Shown: positions 11,182 to 23,853, counted from the first letter of the stretch. The stretch is DNA of 64,000 nucleotides from Plantago major (GCA_026545765.1 CM048839.1:24304566-24368565), one strand, 5' to 3'. Numbers and translations: made by a program. The notes: generated by a model not told the origin, from the letters alone.

Positions 11182-11617
11182 CTAACAACAAACGCATACT
11201 CCAAGTCCCAAGTCCATCTAACTAATTAACTAGTTATGAACCTAAACATTAAACACATATATATTGGTATAATTTAATAATTATGATCCTAATTCCTAAA
11301 CATCAAATAGCAAACGCATATAAAACGAAAATCCACCTCACGACTGATAAGAGAGACGCATCTCACCTGAAAAGTGGAGTCGAATCTGGCGGCCGGCGTG
11401 GCAGAGTCGGTGTAGAGAAGATGGACTGACGGAGTGTGTCAAATTTGGGTGGTGGAATTGGAAAGAATTGGCCGGCGTAGAGGACTAGAGGAGACGGCTG
11501 ATGGAATTGGAAAGAATTGAGTGAAACCTAGTGGAGTTGGGTTTTTGTTAGTTTATAATTATATAGTATTATTAATCTATTTTATAAAAAATAAAAAATA
11601 AATACATATGTGCATAT

Positions 11618-11800
11618 ACAGGCGGGCGGGTCGGCGGTTGCCAACCGCCCAACCGCCACCCGGTGTCGCCTTTAGGGGCGGGTGACAAAATTTTAAACTG
11701 CGGGCGGTTTTTGACAAAAACGTTAACCGTCGACGACGGGTAGTTGGCGGGCGAAATGGTGGACGGGGCGGTCGGTTATTTTTATGTACACCCCTTGTTT
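11618..11800. mobile_element. GC-rich hAT-like fragment with self-complementary motifs
   Basis: A sharp GC-rich island in AT-rich DNA. It is rich in GGCGG and CCGCC words that can pair (for example GGCGGTTGCCAACCGCC at 11631-11647) and ends in TATTTTTATGTACACCCC. That end looks like a hAT MITE terminus. The left end is not resolved. Confidence 0.4.
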
Positions 11801-13718
11801 TATGGAAACCAATTTCATTCTTGTGATTTAGGGTTTACACAAGTGACAACTATGTATACTTATTAAAGCTCCATATACAAGTTATCTTACTTTAAAGTTT
11901 GTAGCCTTGTGTTTTGTTTGATATTTGAATCGGGTGTGTGATCTTGGTTACATGAGATTGTCTTGAGTTTATAAAGTTAGGATAGTTGGTTCTATCTAAA
12001 TCGTCTAGTTTTAATTTTCAGTTTAATCATTCATCTGTGATTGATTAAACGTAGTTTTTGTAAATCTATTTTTCATGATAGTGTATGCTTCGCCTACGAT
12101 ACGACGGGTATATTTATATACCTGCTAAAAGTTACTTTGGTACGTCTACAGTTATTTATTCCGTTGCATTACGTTCGTTGTTGTAGATTAATTACTGTTG
12201 AGGAAACTATTGAAACAACATCATAGTCAACATTGTATCGAAATCTGTTTTATTATACCAATCTCCAAAAGTTAGAACACAGTCTATAGTTTATACCAAC
12301 TTATTAACTCTTCCCTTGCCCCTTAAATCCAACCCTGACTAATTTTGGTTGAAAACATGAAAAATGTCTCACTTTGCATATATGGAGAGTGTCATAAACA
12401 TATTAATGTTTTTCACTATTAAGGTAAGGGTGCTTACTTTTAAAAGAAATATAAGGTATGCATTTACAAATTAAAAATATGAGAAAATATATGTATGTTT
12501 TGAATAGGGTATTAGGTACATGTATTTTACCAGGGAAAGCCTAATATTATGGGTGCATATGTGGATGATTTTCAATGATATCCACTTGTATAATGGGAAC
12601 ATCCATTTTCCACTAGAGAAACAGGACGGAAAGCTCCTCTCCAAAACCGAGCAATGGTGTCACTTGACTATTGCAGCTAGCAACTTGTAGTAGGTAACAA
12701 AAGTTAGGAGACTAGAAGATAACACATTTCCAAGCTTCTTAAAACATGGAATATTAGCCATTGATCGATATTTGATCATTACAATTTTTTTTTTAATTTC
12801 TCACTGGTATCCGCTATATGCGACTAATCCAGTCAAACACTGAATCTTTACGTTATTAATTACTTGAACTCACAAGCAAACAATTCGTACTTTATGTTCA
12901 ATCTTGCACATACCGATAAACTTTTTAATTGATCATCTATTACATGGTTGCTCCAAAACTAACGCACAACTTAATATTTATATATACTTGTGAAAAAGTG
13001 GTGGTTTACTGTGGAAGGGAGTCGTCGTGGTGGCTCCATCGCACTACGACAGAGCATGGTTTCCGCCGCACTACGGTTATTTCCGTTGGGCTGGGATGGG
13101 GATATATACACCTTTTACCTTTTCTTTTCCTTTTTTTAATTTGTATTTAATTATTTAAATAATAATAAATATAAAATTATACCAACGACCATATTTTATC
13201 GAGATCTATAAATAGACACCAAACTTCACTCATTTCACCATATTTTCTTGAGATCTAAAAAATCAAAAAAAAAAATCAAGTGCAATTCCATTAATTACAA
13301 TTTATAAATACTTTTATAATATGATTAATATTTTAGATATGTAATAGAAAATAAAAGGAAAAATAAAAAAATATTGACAACAGAATAATAACCACGATCT
13401 ATTGGAGTGCAGTTTTTCAGAATCTCGTCATCAGCCCACTGCAGGAACGTTTTGCACCATGACGACGACTGGAACCTGTTGGAAATGGTAGTATGTAATG
13501 TACCGCAGATGTGAACAAAAACGAGTTAGTGGTCATGAGCATGAGTGCGAGTGAAGGTAGGTAGGCATTATATATGATGGATTCATGATATTAGAGCACA
13601 AGCGTGACTAAATGCCACATGATTACATTTTAATCACAATGACCCAACAATAATCATGTCAAACCCACTCAATATACAGTTAAACACTAACACATGACAT
13701 AGTAGTATGGTACCAAGT
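11801..13718. other. Intergenic, nothing supported
   Basis: AT-rich DNA with short open frames only. I see no coding motif, RNA gene or bounded repeat. Confidence 0.5.
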
Positions 13719-13758
13719 ATTATCTCTAGTGAGTTAGTACTAACTCACTAGAGATAAT
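13719..13758. repeat. Perfect 40-bp palindrome
   Basis: Two 20-bp arms with no spacer. The left arm reads ATTATCTCTAGTGAGTTAGT, followed by AC at the dyad, and the right arm is its exact complement. It lies about 630 bp upstream of the lipid-transfer protein gene. Confidence 0.97.
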
Positions 13759-14258
13759 GACATGATTATAAGTCTATAACTCTAGAATTAACCTTGAGAT
13801 TAGGATTAAATGAGGGAAGCCTTGAAAATGTTTTGACTAGTATAGTATAATTTTTGTTAAAAGTTACGATTTTCATCAATATAATGATAGATAATATCTC
13901 TCTTATGGTATTACCAACATGTTCGACACACATTCAATTTATAATAATGTAACGCGGTTTTCCCTATAATTTACGAAAATAAGAAATCTTACAGTACTTT
14001 CACATAATCTTTTCCTTCGACAGTTCGACTGAGATGCAAAATTGTGTCAAAGGTTTGTTTCCAAGAGTATGACTGTCATTCTTCATGCTGTACCAAGTGG
14101 TAAATACGAGTTTCTTTTTTCTTTTTTCTTGTACTCTTACGCTAAAAACAGTTAAATTTTACTGCATGGACTTTGGTCATGACATAGTGAAGTGGCAACA
14201 GAAGAACATATGGCTAAATCGTTATTCTCAACATTCTTTGCTTTATCCCCTCTTACAT

Positions 14259-14268
14259 CTATAAATAG
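14259..14268 (+). promoter_or_regulatory. TATA box of the nsLTP2 gene
   Basis: CTATAAATAG, 124 bp upstream of the start codon, with a pyrimidine/A-rich leader (14285-14390). Position and sequence fit a strong plant core promoter. Confidence 0.7.
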
Positions 14269-14391
14269 AGATGCAAATGCAAACTATCTTCTTCACCTAC
14301 ACCTCTCTTCATCTCCCTCTACAACTTCTAATAAACAACACCAGAGAGAAAAACCCGCCTGCATTTCGCACACACAAGAAAACAAGCCAGC

Positions 14392-14676
14392 ATGAACACC
14401 AAACTAACATCCCTAGCAATCTGCATTGTGCTGTTCGTGCTAATAGCTCAAGTTGAGGTGACAACTGCAGTGACTTGCAACCCTCTGCAGCTGAGCCCTT
14501 GCGCATCCGCGATTAGCACGTCTGGCAAACCGAGCGCGTTGTGCTGTGCCAAGGTTAGGGAGCAGAGGCCTTGCATCTGCAACTACATGAGGAATCCTAA
14601 ACTTTCCAAGATCATTAGGTCTCCTGGTGCCAAGAGGGTCGCAAAATCTTGCAGGACGCCATATCCCAGATGCTAG
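14392..14676 (+). CDS. Type 2 non-specific lipid-transfer protein precursor
   Basis: Single-exon gene for a 94-residue secreted protein. Residues 1-26 form a signal peptide (hydrophobic core CIVLFVLIAQV, cut probably after a TTA motif). The mature part of about 68 residues has eight cysteines spaced C29-X7-C37-X13-C51C52-X8-C61-X1-C63-X23-C87-X6-C94, exactly the type 2 nsLTP pattern. The family forms a four-helix fold with four disulfides around a hydrophobic tunnel that carries lipids in the apoplast; roles in cuticle or suberin deposition and defence are known for relatives, but the role of this one is not shown. The first ATG after the TATA box is the start. An AATAAA lies 179 bp after the stop. 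No neighbouring gene is functionally linked. Complete and apparently intact. Confidence 0.96.
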   Translation: MNTKLTSLAICIVLFVLIAQVEVTTAVTCNPLQLSPCASAISTSGKPSALCCAKVREQRPCICNYMRNPKLSKIIRSPGAKRVAKSCRTPYPRC

Positions 14677-14854
14677 ATTCTTCTATGTTACTCTTGCTCA
14701 CTGCATGAGCATTACAATAAGTGGCTTGAGTTCTATACTTATACTTTACTATGTATTGCCCTGTTTTTACTCTGTTCTGTCTTGAACAGAGCTCGAGAAT
14801 CTTATATATCATGCTTGTAACATTGGTGTGTTACTGTGTTTATAGACTTATAGT

Positions 14855-14860
14855 AATAAA
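14855..14860 (+). terminator. Poly(A) signal of nsLTP2
   Basis: AATAAA in a T/A-rich 3' region, 179 bp past the stop codon. Confidence 0.6.
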
Positions 14861-14889
14861 AGTGCATTTTGAGTGAAAATCATTTGTCC

Positions 14890-15790
14890 ATTTAGTGATA
14901 CTAAGATATCTTATACATTATTAAATATGATTTGTAAGCTGCTTAATAGTTAATACACACCATCCTCACTGAAAAAGACATCCACCTTGCTAATTCAAGA
15001 AGTCAAAAATGCAGCACATCTGAATACTGTTTTTCTAACATAAAGAAGAGGACAGCAGTTATGGTTTTATCCGTTTAAAATCCGAGCACGAACTTTCCTA
15101 ACACACGCACTCAGTTATGTAAAATACACGTACTTTTCTAACACACGCACTTTGTTATGTAACCTAGACCAGGTTTACAATTAATTTTGTAAATCGCATG
15201 ACTTGACTAGAAATACTCCCCACTGTTCATATAGGGCACCTTAACATTAAGGTTTCACCCCCAGCTCCACTAGCAGCATATGGCATATGCTACAGCTTGG
15301 AGCACAGCATGGCCAGGGAGTTATCCAAGAGAGAGGCAAAATAATGTACAAATTCTACTCACTTGATTTAATTTCTCCAAAGAATAAATGGTAGGAAATG
15401 TAGGAGTCCTTAAGGCAGCCTGATGTCTAAGAATATTGCTTACCATGGCTGGCAATAAACTGTAAACATAATCAGGTTCTACATGAAATCATTTTACCTC
15501 AAGAGACAGAATATAATACGATGCACAATATTCACTAGGAACAAGGCTCAAGTTCTACAGCCATGCACAATGCCAAGGATTAATGTAACAAATCGAGGGT
15601 TCAAGCATACATGAAAGATATATGAATATAAACCGAGTAATCTTGATAGCCATGTGATAATATATTAGTTTTCGACCTCTAACAGAACACTTTACTTTTA
15701 TACATAAGGTTATACAGCGAAAGGACCTCTAGCTTCTAGGTACAATTTGTCAACAAATCCCACCACGACCATCTTATAGAATAACCAACA
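14890..15790. other. Convergent intergenic region
   Basis: Lies between the + strand nsLTP2 gene and the - strand DUF1218 gene, so it should hold the 3' UTRs of both. A short direct repeat around 15085-15160 ('acttttcctaacacacgcact'-like, twice) is the only structure noticed. Confidence 0.5.
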
Positions 15791-18297
15791 TCAGACCTTT
15801 CCAGATTCACCTGCCTTCATCTCATTGCGATTTTCTGCATAATGTGAAGGTGTCATATCAACACCTTCATTGTGGTGCTTTACCCACCCACCAGTGTCAG
15901 ACTTGGAATGAGCCCAGTAATATAAGATGGAAGCAATCATTGATATTATTGTGAGGGCAGCACCAGCAGCAAATACGCCTTTCCGTAGAGTGGCACATGA
16001 TAAGTGCTCAACGTGGAAAATAGCTCGGTATCTTGTGTGGTAAGCATTCCTAGCTGATCCTGCCAACAAGCATGCTTCTGCTGCCAGGAAACTTAACCTG
16101 TCGATTCATTACAATTTTAATCAAGTCATTTGGAGACTTATGATGTCTGTGTAAAACAAAATCGGGAGAAACAAGCAACTATGAAAGATGAAAATACCAA
16201 TCCATCAGCTATCTCAAAATGAGGTGTTAACACATAATTTCAACACAATCAGTGGCATCCATGAACAGGAGGACAAAATGGATCTCTATACACTTGTAGC
16301 TGTGGTTATAGGTAAATTACTGTATCTCCTTCACGTGTGTTCCATATGACAAGCCCCTGAGATAAAGGCCATAAATGAATGTGATGGATCTTGTATCCTA
16401 ATACAGATTTAATGTGTGTTGTCATTTTTCTTACTCTATATTGTCATACTAGTTTCTCATCTCCATCTACATGATCTAACATTTGGTTTTATTTTTTTAC
16501 TCTGTTAGGTATTGCTTTCCAGTAGAAACTTAAGTAGTATAAAGGGTACTTGTACGTGGGGATATGAGGACATTATTAGTTATCACAGTTTAAACTTTAA
16601 AGGGTGGAGCTCATGCAGTTCTAGCAACAAATATACATACTAGATACATAGTGCACGAGTTTAGTAAGACTTTGGCTCCCTAAAGAGTAAAGAGAAAGGA
16701 AATGGAAAACTGGCTGAGCGTATAGCATGCACTATGTGAAGAAAGAAGTCCATTTGCATGTACAAACTTATAACAGACATTTATGGATTCAATTGTTATA
16801 GACTTGTAGTAAATCACAAGCACAAAAAAAATAATAAATAAATAAATAATTCAACTAATTAAGCAACATAAAAACATCCCCCCGTACTGAAGTTGAGAAG
16901 TATAAAAGTAAAAGGTACTCTTCATCACTCACATTTAGGTCAACTTTCCATTGCTATCATTATTGAGTTCATAAAACTTTGATGAACATCTTTCTCTTCC
17001 TCATTTACCTTCTTCATGAACCTAAAGTCTATTTAACTAAAGGCCCACTTGATTAATTTAGAAACCAAACCTGGGAGGGAAATTAATGAAAAACGAAAGT
17101 CATAAACATAGTTTAACCTGGCCGCTTAATTCAGTATGTCAAAGTGATACTTTTTCTTGCTGACTAAGCGCCGCAGTGACTACCTTACTTAGCCCCTATT
17201 AGCAACTTAAGGCCCGTGAATGAACAGCTATTAAAGCAATCAGAAGATTGCCTTTGTAGTTAACACAAGGTTTGACTTAGCATCATAAATAACCCTAAAG
17301 CTTCCAGTTCCAACAACATTAAACACTCGCTTAAAAGTTAAAACTATGAAATTACATAACAATTGCACATGTTGGGAGCTGCACTACATAGTTTGCAAAC
17401 ATTTGCAACTACAAGACACTTAAAATGCTTGATGCCTTGTGCTTCTACAAGCACCTAACTGGATGGTATTCCTGATACTATCTAAACATTATAGAGCATG
17501 ATATGTGGATATCTTCCACGAGAAAAAACCACTATAAACGAAAAGCTGCTGGACTTCACATCTCTTAGCAACATAATAAGATTACAATTCTCTATATTAC
17601 ACAGTGTTCCACTCTTTTTACTTATTTCCATGTGCAAGCACACGAGTCACAAATTACATTTCCAAATTCCAAGAAATCAGTAACTATAAAATTTTGCAAG
17701 AGAAGAAGTTGCCCAAGTAGCTAACATTACTACTATCATCCCAAATCACATTAGCCCAAATATATGACCAGCAAACTCCAATAAAAACGAAGCAAAAGCA
17801 AAGCTTTCCCAATAGCATCCTCATTGTAACAAACATGGAAACGAATCGGGAAAAAAAAAAAACTAGCTGAAGAAGCAAGAAGTGAAAAGAAGTAGATTAC
17901 CATGACAAAGTGAAATAAACAACACGAGACTTGGAGCTACCTGCAACAACCACTCTCCCAAAACACAAACACCTGGTGACCCCATTAACTACAGCTTGGC
18001 TTATCAACAGCAAACCAAAAGCCGACAGTCCGTACACCGTAGAGGCGTCTGTACTGTACTGACAGAAGGTCCTCTCATCGTACTGATCCGGTTCCACTAT
18101 TGCCTTTCCGATTTTACAAAAAAAAGATAAAATAAGCAATCACTCCATTTCAAGAAACAGGTGAAAGTCGCAAGATAAAGAGAATAGGAGAATAAAGGTA
18201 GTACCTTGCTACGGCGTCTTTCAGCACCAACAGCAAAAACGAAGGCAATGAGGTGAAGTGAGATTGTGATTACAAGAACGGTTATTGAGAGACCCAT
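15791..18297 (-). CDS. DUF1218 four-helix membrane protein, three exons
   Basis: Minus-strand gene of three exons: 18297-18205 (31 codons, phase 0 donor), 18103-17901 and 16097-15791. The introns are 101 bp and 1803 bp. The donor after TCATG at 17901 and acceptor CAG at 16098-16100 rebuild a Trp codon, and the total of 603 bp codes for 200 residues plus stop. The product has an N-terminal hydrophobic helix (about 4-24) followed by AERRRSK, a conserved PDQYDERTFCQY segment, then YGLSAFGLLLISQAVVNG, EACLLAGSARNAYHTRY, and a last helix GVFAAGAALTIISMIAS, with a polar tail ending GESGKV. These are hallmarks of the plant DUF1218 family, some members of which (MODIFYING WALL LIGNIN proteins) affect secondary-wall lignin. 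The function of this paralogue is not established. Likely ER or plasma membrane. Confidence 0.92.
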
Positions 18298-20212
18298 TAT
18301 TGGATTTTTTTCTTTCCCCTTCTTGTTGAGCTTGATTTGGAATTCAATTATTGAGTTTACTGTGTGAATCAAGCTTTGTTTTGTTGGGACTTGAGTGAAA
18401 GTGAAGCGGAGAATGTGGCTTTTCTTTTTTTGTTTGTGGTGTTGATGCTTTTTGGAAGAAGAGACGAATGATGTGCTACTAGACACAATACAGCAAAGAG
18501 TGAGACAAGGAATAGTGTCACATCGTTCAATAATTTAATTTACTACACAATGATACCAAATACAATGTTGGTTTGGTTGGTTGAAAGGTGAAACATGCGA
18601 CTTGCATTTTGTTGTTTGTCTCAGTATTGCTTGCTATCGAGTTTATGGAGTTTGATGATTTTATGGAGCCTATAATTTTGTTTGTATCATTTTGGTCTGT
18701 TTTCTCAATTTCAGTACTCTAAAGTTGGAACTTGGAAATATTTTTAATGGGGGTTAGGAGTAGGACTATTAGGAGATTTTTGGATTGACTAAGACTGGAT
18801 GATTCCGGAGAATGGATGGAAGTCCTTCTCAACGATGAAAATTATGATATTTTCTCTTATCCGAACTCTGTGTGTGACAGGAATAGTTGTTTGAGTTGTT
18901 CCACAAAATAAGGAGATATAGAAGTAATTGGTGAGAAAAGATACATGTTTACATGTACGGATAACATGGCTTGAGATTTACTGCTAATTATACTGCTCAA
19001 AGCCTCAAACCAATAGAAATAGTACACGTGCTCCATTACCATTTTCTTGAGATCAAATAGTTATCTTCTTTTCCGATTCTAAAAAATCCTTTGCATCTTT
19101 ATTCTACACTCTGACAACCATATCCTTTGCTTATTGTTTCTTTCCCCTTCCTGATTAGAGTTTATTAAAAGCATGATTTAATTATGAGAATATCCATGTT
19201 TGATCTGCATTATAGATCCATAGCTATTAGGTTTCTAATAAACATCAGGATTTGGAGGTTTCTTGATTATCATCAAACTCAGTTCAATTGCCAATTCATG
19301 TTCATTATTTTTATGTTCCATGTTCCTGAAATGAACAATGAATATGTACAATTAAATCAGTCCTTCGAATAGCAAGTCAGCTGGTACAATTCTTTTTCCC
19401 AATTTTGTGTTTCCCCTTTTTCCAGTGTTTGACAACCGTTTGAGATCATATAATTTCTCTACAGGATTTCATGAGCTAGCTAACCAAAGGTAATATTGAT
19501 GCCAATGTTAGAGAAGAATAAAATAAATTGAGAGAATGGATTCAACTGCACCGGAGAAGGAAGGCAATAGCCAATAGGGGTGAAAGAGAACCAAAGGAAG
19601 ATGAAAAAGAAAACATATTTCAACAAAACAGCCAAGACACGTGGCAATGTTTTATTAGATTAAACAGTATCATTAGCGGGATGTTTAACAGTAGATCTCA
19701 AGCCGGATAACATATGCATGTTTAGAATGATTTCAAGACATACATGGGATCTAGGTCTAAGACACATACAAATGTATTATGTAGTATTCCTATTATAAAA
19801 GGATGACATCATGATAATTACTAATTAACGATCAAATTTTCATTTTGCTTGTTTACCTCTCATTTTAGTTTTCACGCATTTTAGTTCAAATTAAAATTTA
19901 TTTCAAATCTATTAATTTCAAAGCCAAGTGTATTATAGTTTTTCGGCATCTAAATATTCATTCATTTATTTCAATCCTCCACATTCATTTTAATATGTGC
20001 ATCAATAGAAACTTTGAATGTTATTTAAAGTAGTCTTTTTTTTTTTTTTAAGAAAATTTTTGTATCACAACATGCTATATTCAAATTATTTTGTACCCTT
20101 GTATGGTTTAATCTGATTAAAAGTTGTATAATTAATAGTCCTACGATAATGTAAAGTATTAATTTATATTTCCCCTAAAAGTTTGGATACGAGTACCGCA
20201 TGCCAATTTTGT
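18298..20212. other. 5' region of the DUF1218 gene and intergenic DNA
   Basis: The first 200 bp (to about 18490) are the probable 5' UTR and promoter of the minus-strand gene. The rest is AT-rich with no supported gene; a CACGTGGC G-box-like word occurs near 19638. Confidence 0.45.
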
Positions 20213-20214
20213 AC

Positions 20215-20468
20215 CACTCCGTCCCGACCAAAATGTCCCATTTTATCTTTTTACGATCAACATTTTTGCAACTTTGACTACGATCTGATCTCAAATTGTA
20301 AATGTAAAATGCTCAATTAAATTATATAATGAAAGTTTACTTTTAAAATTTTAATTATATAATTTAATTGAACATTTTACATTTACGATTTAAGATTAAA
20401 TTTTAGGTCAAAATGAAAAATATTATCAACAAAAAGTTAAAAATAAATCATTTGGTCCGGCACTGAGG
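20215..20468. mobile_element. Foldback MITE
   Basis: The two halves are imperfect complements along nearly the whole length. The outer ends are CTCCGTCCCGACCAAAATG and, on the other strand, CCTCAGTGCCGGACCAAATG; the inner arms share GTAAATGTAAAATG and CAATTAAATTATATAAT. The total is about 250 bp with a short AT spacer. The CTCCGTCCC start recalls Stowaway-type elements, but a clean TA duplication is not visible. Confidence 0.65.
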
Positions 20469-21065
20469 ATTAGTAAGATATAAAACATGCGCATTTGATA
20501 GACTTTTGGGCCCAAATTATTTGAAGTATTTTAAATGAAAAGAATATAATAAATTATGAACTGCTTGAACCCACGAGCCAATATTCTGAGAAAAAAGAAG
20601 ATAAAAAAACCCACGAGCCAATGACCTTAATCAATGTCGCCCGACTCCTAATGCACTGATAACCGGCGATTTTTGGGTTGGACCATCTGGGCACTCCATA
20701 CTCTATCATGAATTGGGCCCAAAAGGCCCAAATCATAAGGTCCAATTTTGATCTTCGCCACAAACCCACAATTTAATATTGATTCCTTCTAATTTTGCTT
20801 CAATCATTACACTTTGTTAATTATCTACTTTCTTATCCCCTCCATTCTTACAACTTCATAGATTAGGGTTAGTACGTACGCATACAATTTTATATGAAAA
20901 GTTAAAATAAATAATAAACATAAAATGTTAGCGAAATATATACTTTAGTATCAAAATGACAAAATGTATAATTTGTATGTAAAATGTAAAATTAATTATT
21001 ATTTGTTGATTGAGAGTATCTTCACTTTTTAATAATGTATGAAATTTTATGTGACGGTTAAAAAT

Positions 21066-21213
21066 TACTAATATCTGAAGTTTTGCGGGATGGAGAAAGT
21101 ACCATGGATGCATTCTTAAGTGCATTAGTGACACTTGATAGTACTAATATTTGAAGTTTTGCGGGACGGAGAAATACCATGGTTGCATTCTTAAGTGCAT
21201 TAATGACACTTCA
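21066..21213. repeat. 76-bp tandem duplication
   Basis: TACTAATATYTGAAGTTTTG starts at 21066 and 21142. Both copies continue through GCGGGAYGGAGAAA, CCATGG and TTCTTAAGTGCATTARTGAC. About 90 percent identical by eye. Confidence 0.85.
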
Positions 21214-21228
21214 GGTTTTCTAAATCGG

Positions 21229-21933
21229 TCAGGTGTCATACGACTATTGTCGATTAATTAATGTCGACATTTGACACGTGTCCGATTCTTTCAGACGCCT
21301 AAACCGTTGCTCTGTGTCGCCTCAACCATTGCTCTGTGTCGCCTTCAACCGCTATTTGTTTTTTTTTAAATTTTTTGAAACAATTAACTTCTCCCAAAAA
21401 TTTTACTTATTAAAATTTTAACCCTCCTTCCCCACCACCCATCTTCTTCCCCAATCCACCACCACCACCCACCAACACCACCACCCATCTTCTTCCCCAC
21501 CACCAACACCGCACACCGCCACCAAAACCACTGCCGGAGCTTCCATGGCGGAAGCTCCGAGCTTCCGTCGTGGATTCCGGTGAGTTGTGGTGGTGGGTGG
21601 CGATGGCGGTGTGGTGGGTGGTGATGGTGAAGAAGATAGGTGATTTAATTTTGATTATTGAGTTTGATTTAATTTTGATTTTAAAATTTTGATTTTGATT
21701 TTTTAATAGAGGTAATTTTTTAATATATCAAAAATATTTTTTAAATATATTTAAATAATTTAAAGCGACGTAGGCGGTTAGAACAACATGTAGCGTAACA
21801 CCTTGTGCGACACCCCATGGCAACACTTAGTGCGAAAGGTAACAGTCCAATCTCCACCGTTAAAATTTTAATCTAATGGATCAAAATAGGTGACTGACGT
21901 TAAGACTGACGATAGAAGAGCCATGACACTTAC
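21229..21933. mobile_element. Foldback element with a CCA/TGG-rich hairpin
   Basis: The ends are diverged inverted repeats: GTGTCATACGACTATTGTC at the left pairs with the complement of the sequence before CCATGACACTT at the right. Inside, a CCACC-rich stretch (21425-21530) pairs with a GGTGG-rich stretch (21590-21645), sharing ATCTTCTTC and its complement GAAGAAGAT. At the tip is a 9-bp stem, GGAGCTTCC (21536-21544) with GGAAGCTCC (21550-21558). No ORF of note. Confidence 0.5.
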
Positions 21934-22436
21934 ATAGTTTATTGCTATATATTGGACACATACGGTTGAGACACCAAAATTGAAGAAAACAACCTTGTAA
22001 CAGTATTTGCTAAAAAGTCTTAGATTTCCGAGTAAAAATTATCACGTACAGTATGACACAACTTATCCGAAACCGATGGTGGTAGTCAATTCGTCATAAT
22101 GTAAAATGATGAGGTTGAATTGAAAAAGTTGCTAGACCTGATTGAAAATTTAGAAAAAATTGAACGTGTACAACATTGATCATAGCAGGCAGACAAATTG
22201 AAGTGGAAGAAGAAGACGACGAAAAGCTACTAGCAAGAACCGGCTCGCATATTACGTATATACACGTGTGTCGAGACTAATTTTTTTTGGGTTTGATTAG
22301 CAAAACAGGACTCCCGTTCTTATACGTGTTAGTTTCTTCGTTGGTGGGTGCTAAAATGGTGTCCCTTAATCGAATTATGAGTTTTTGATTAACAGTATAT
22401 TTGCGTCTGAACTACGAAAACTTCGACTCCGATCTT

Positions 22437-22509
22437 ATCCCGGTGGTCCCACCCTTTCATTATAACAGTGGGTCCCACTGCTACAGTGACAGAGTGAGAC
22501 CACCGGGGT
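22437..22509. repeat. 73-bp hairpin with a nested palindrome
   Basis: ATCCCGGTGGTC (22437-22448) pairs with GACCACCGGGGT (22498-22509). Inside is CAGTGGGTCCCACTG (22466-22480), a perfect inverted repeat around one base. It may be a very small MITE; no target duplication was found. Confidence 0.7.
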
Positions 22510-23853
22510 AAAACCGGGGTCTAACAAACCCTGCATGACACAATTCTAGTGATAGATACCGTCAAGTTTGATAGAATTTTTCAGTCTTTGCGACGTGTAG
22601 ATGAAGAGAGTATAAATGTGTTAGAGTCTGTGATATTTGGATCGACCATGAACTATGACATTGTAAAACACTGTTTCATGGTAAATTCGTGATTTAAGTC
22701 AAATTAAACCTTAATAAGAAAATACCCAACATTAACCTAATTAAATAATCTTTGTAGTCTCGTTTTCTATTTTTGTTATGTGTATCACTTTTGGTTTAGT
22801 ATCATTGCCACGCAATCCTCTTCTTCATTTACATCATTGTCTCGGCGGGTCAACGATCGACCCATTTTCTCTAGCGAATTTCGTCTCCTTCGATGAGGCA
22901 TGTCATGTGTTGATCATCATTTGACTGATCTTAGAAGCTTTATTTTATACATGAAAGTTTTCTTACTTTTGACATTGACTATTTGGACCAGTTGCACTTG
23001 ATTCGCCGCAAGCTATATATATGTAATTTCATGAAATAAGTCTTTTTGGAAACAATTTAATAATCAATTTTGTTAAATAAAAAGGAAATTTTGACAAACT
23101 ATTACTTGACTTGTAATTGCAGAGATTAAATAATACAAGTTGACAAATCAAATAAAACTCCATTATATTATTCTTGAATATCTGAGTTTCTACGATGCTT
23201 TGTTATTAACAACACTTGCTAGCACATTACTTTAATTTTATAATGCTTTTTTGCATTTATTTATTAATTTATATTTTATAGAATTGAAAAAATTGAAGCA
23301 TGGTAAATCTATATTAATTATTCATGAAAAATCTACAAATAAAAAAAGATATTATATAGTTAATAACAAGCGCTCTAATGCGCACGCACTTTCTATATAT
23401 TTAAAATTTTAACGCTCTCACGCTCACGCTACTTTCATTTTCGCTCTCGCTTTCACTCCAGGTGATATAGGATAGATCCTATTGGGTCAAATCCAATAAT
23501 TGCAGATGCGATCAAGCATATTACTTGAGGAAGTAACTAATATCATTGACACGTGATACCTGCACGTGCATGCCTAACGTAATGTAAATGAATAATGTAT
23601 GTGCATAAGTCCACTAGCAATGGTTGTATTTTTTTTAGGGGTTTCTAACATTTTTCTAATTAAAATTTCTCAATAAAGGTCTTGTTGTAGAAGCTCAAAA
23701 ATAGGTATCACGTAACACAAAAGTTTAAGTGCTTGTTTAATTGGGAGCCTATTATAATCAACAAAACCTGGTTAAAAATACATAAAAACATCTATTTTAA
23801 CCTGATTTTTATGATTTTAATCGCTTGTCAAACAGTCTGTAAGTAATTCGAAA
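22510..23853. other. Intergenic, nothing supported
   Basis: AT-rich DNA without coding motifs. The only oddity is a CGCTCTC/CGCACGC-rich stretch at 23368-23455. Confidence 0.45.
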
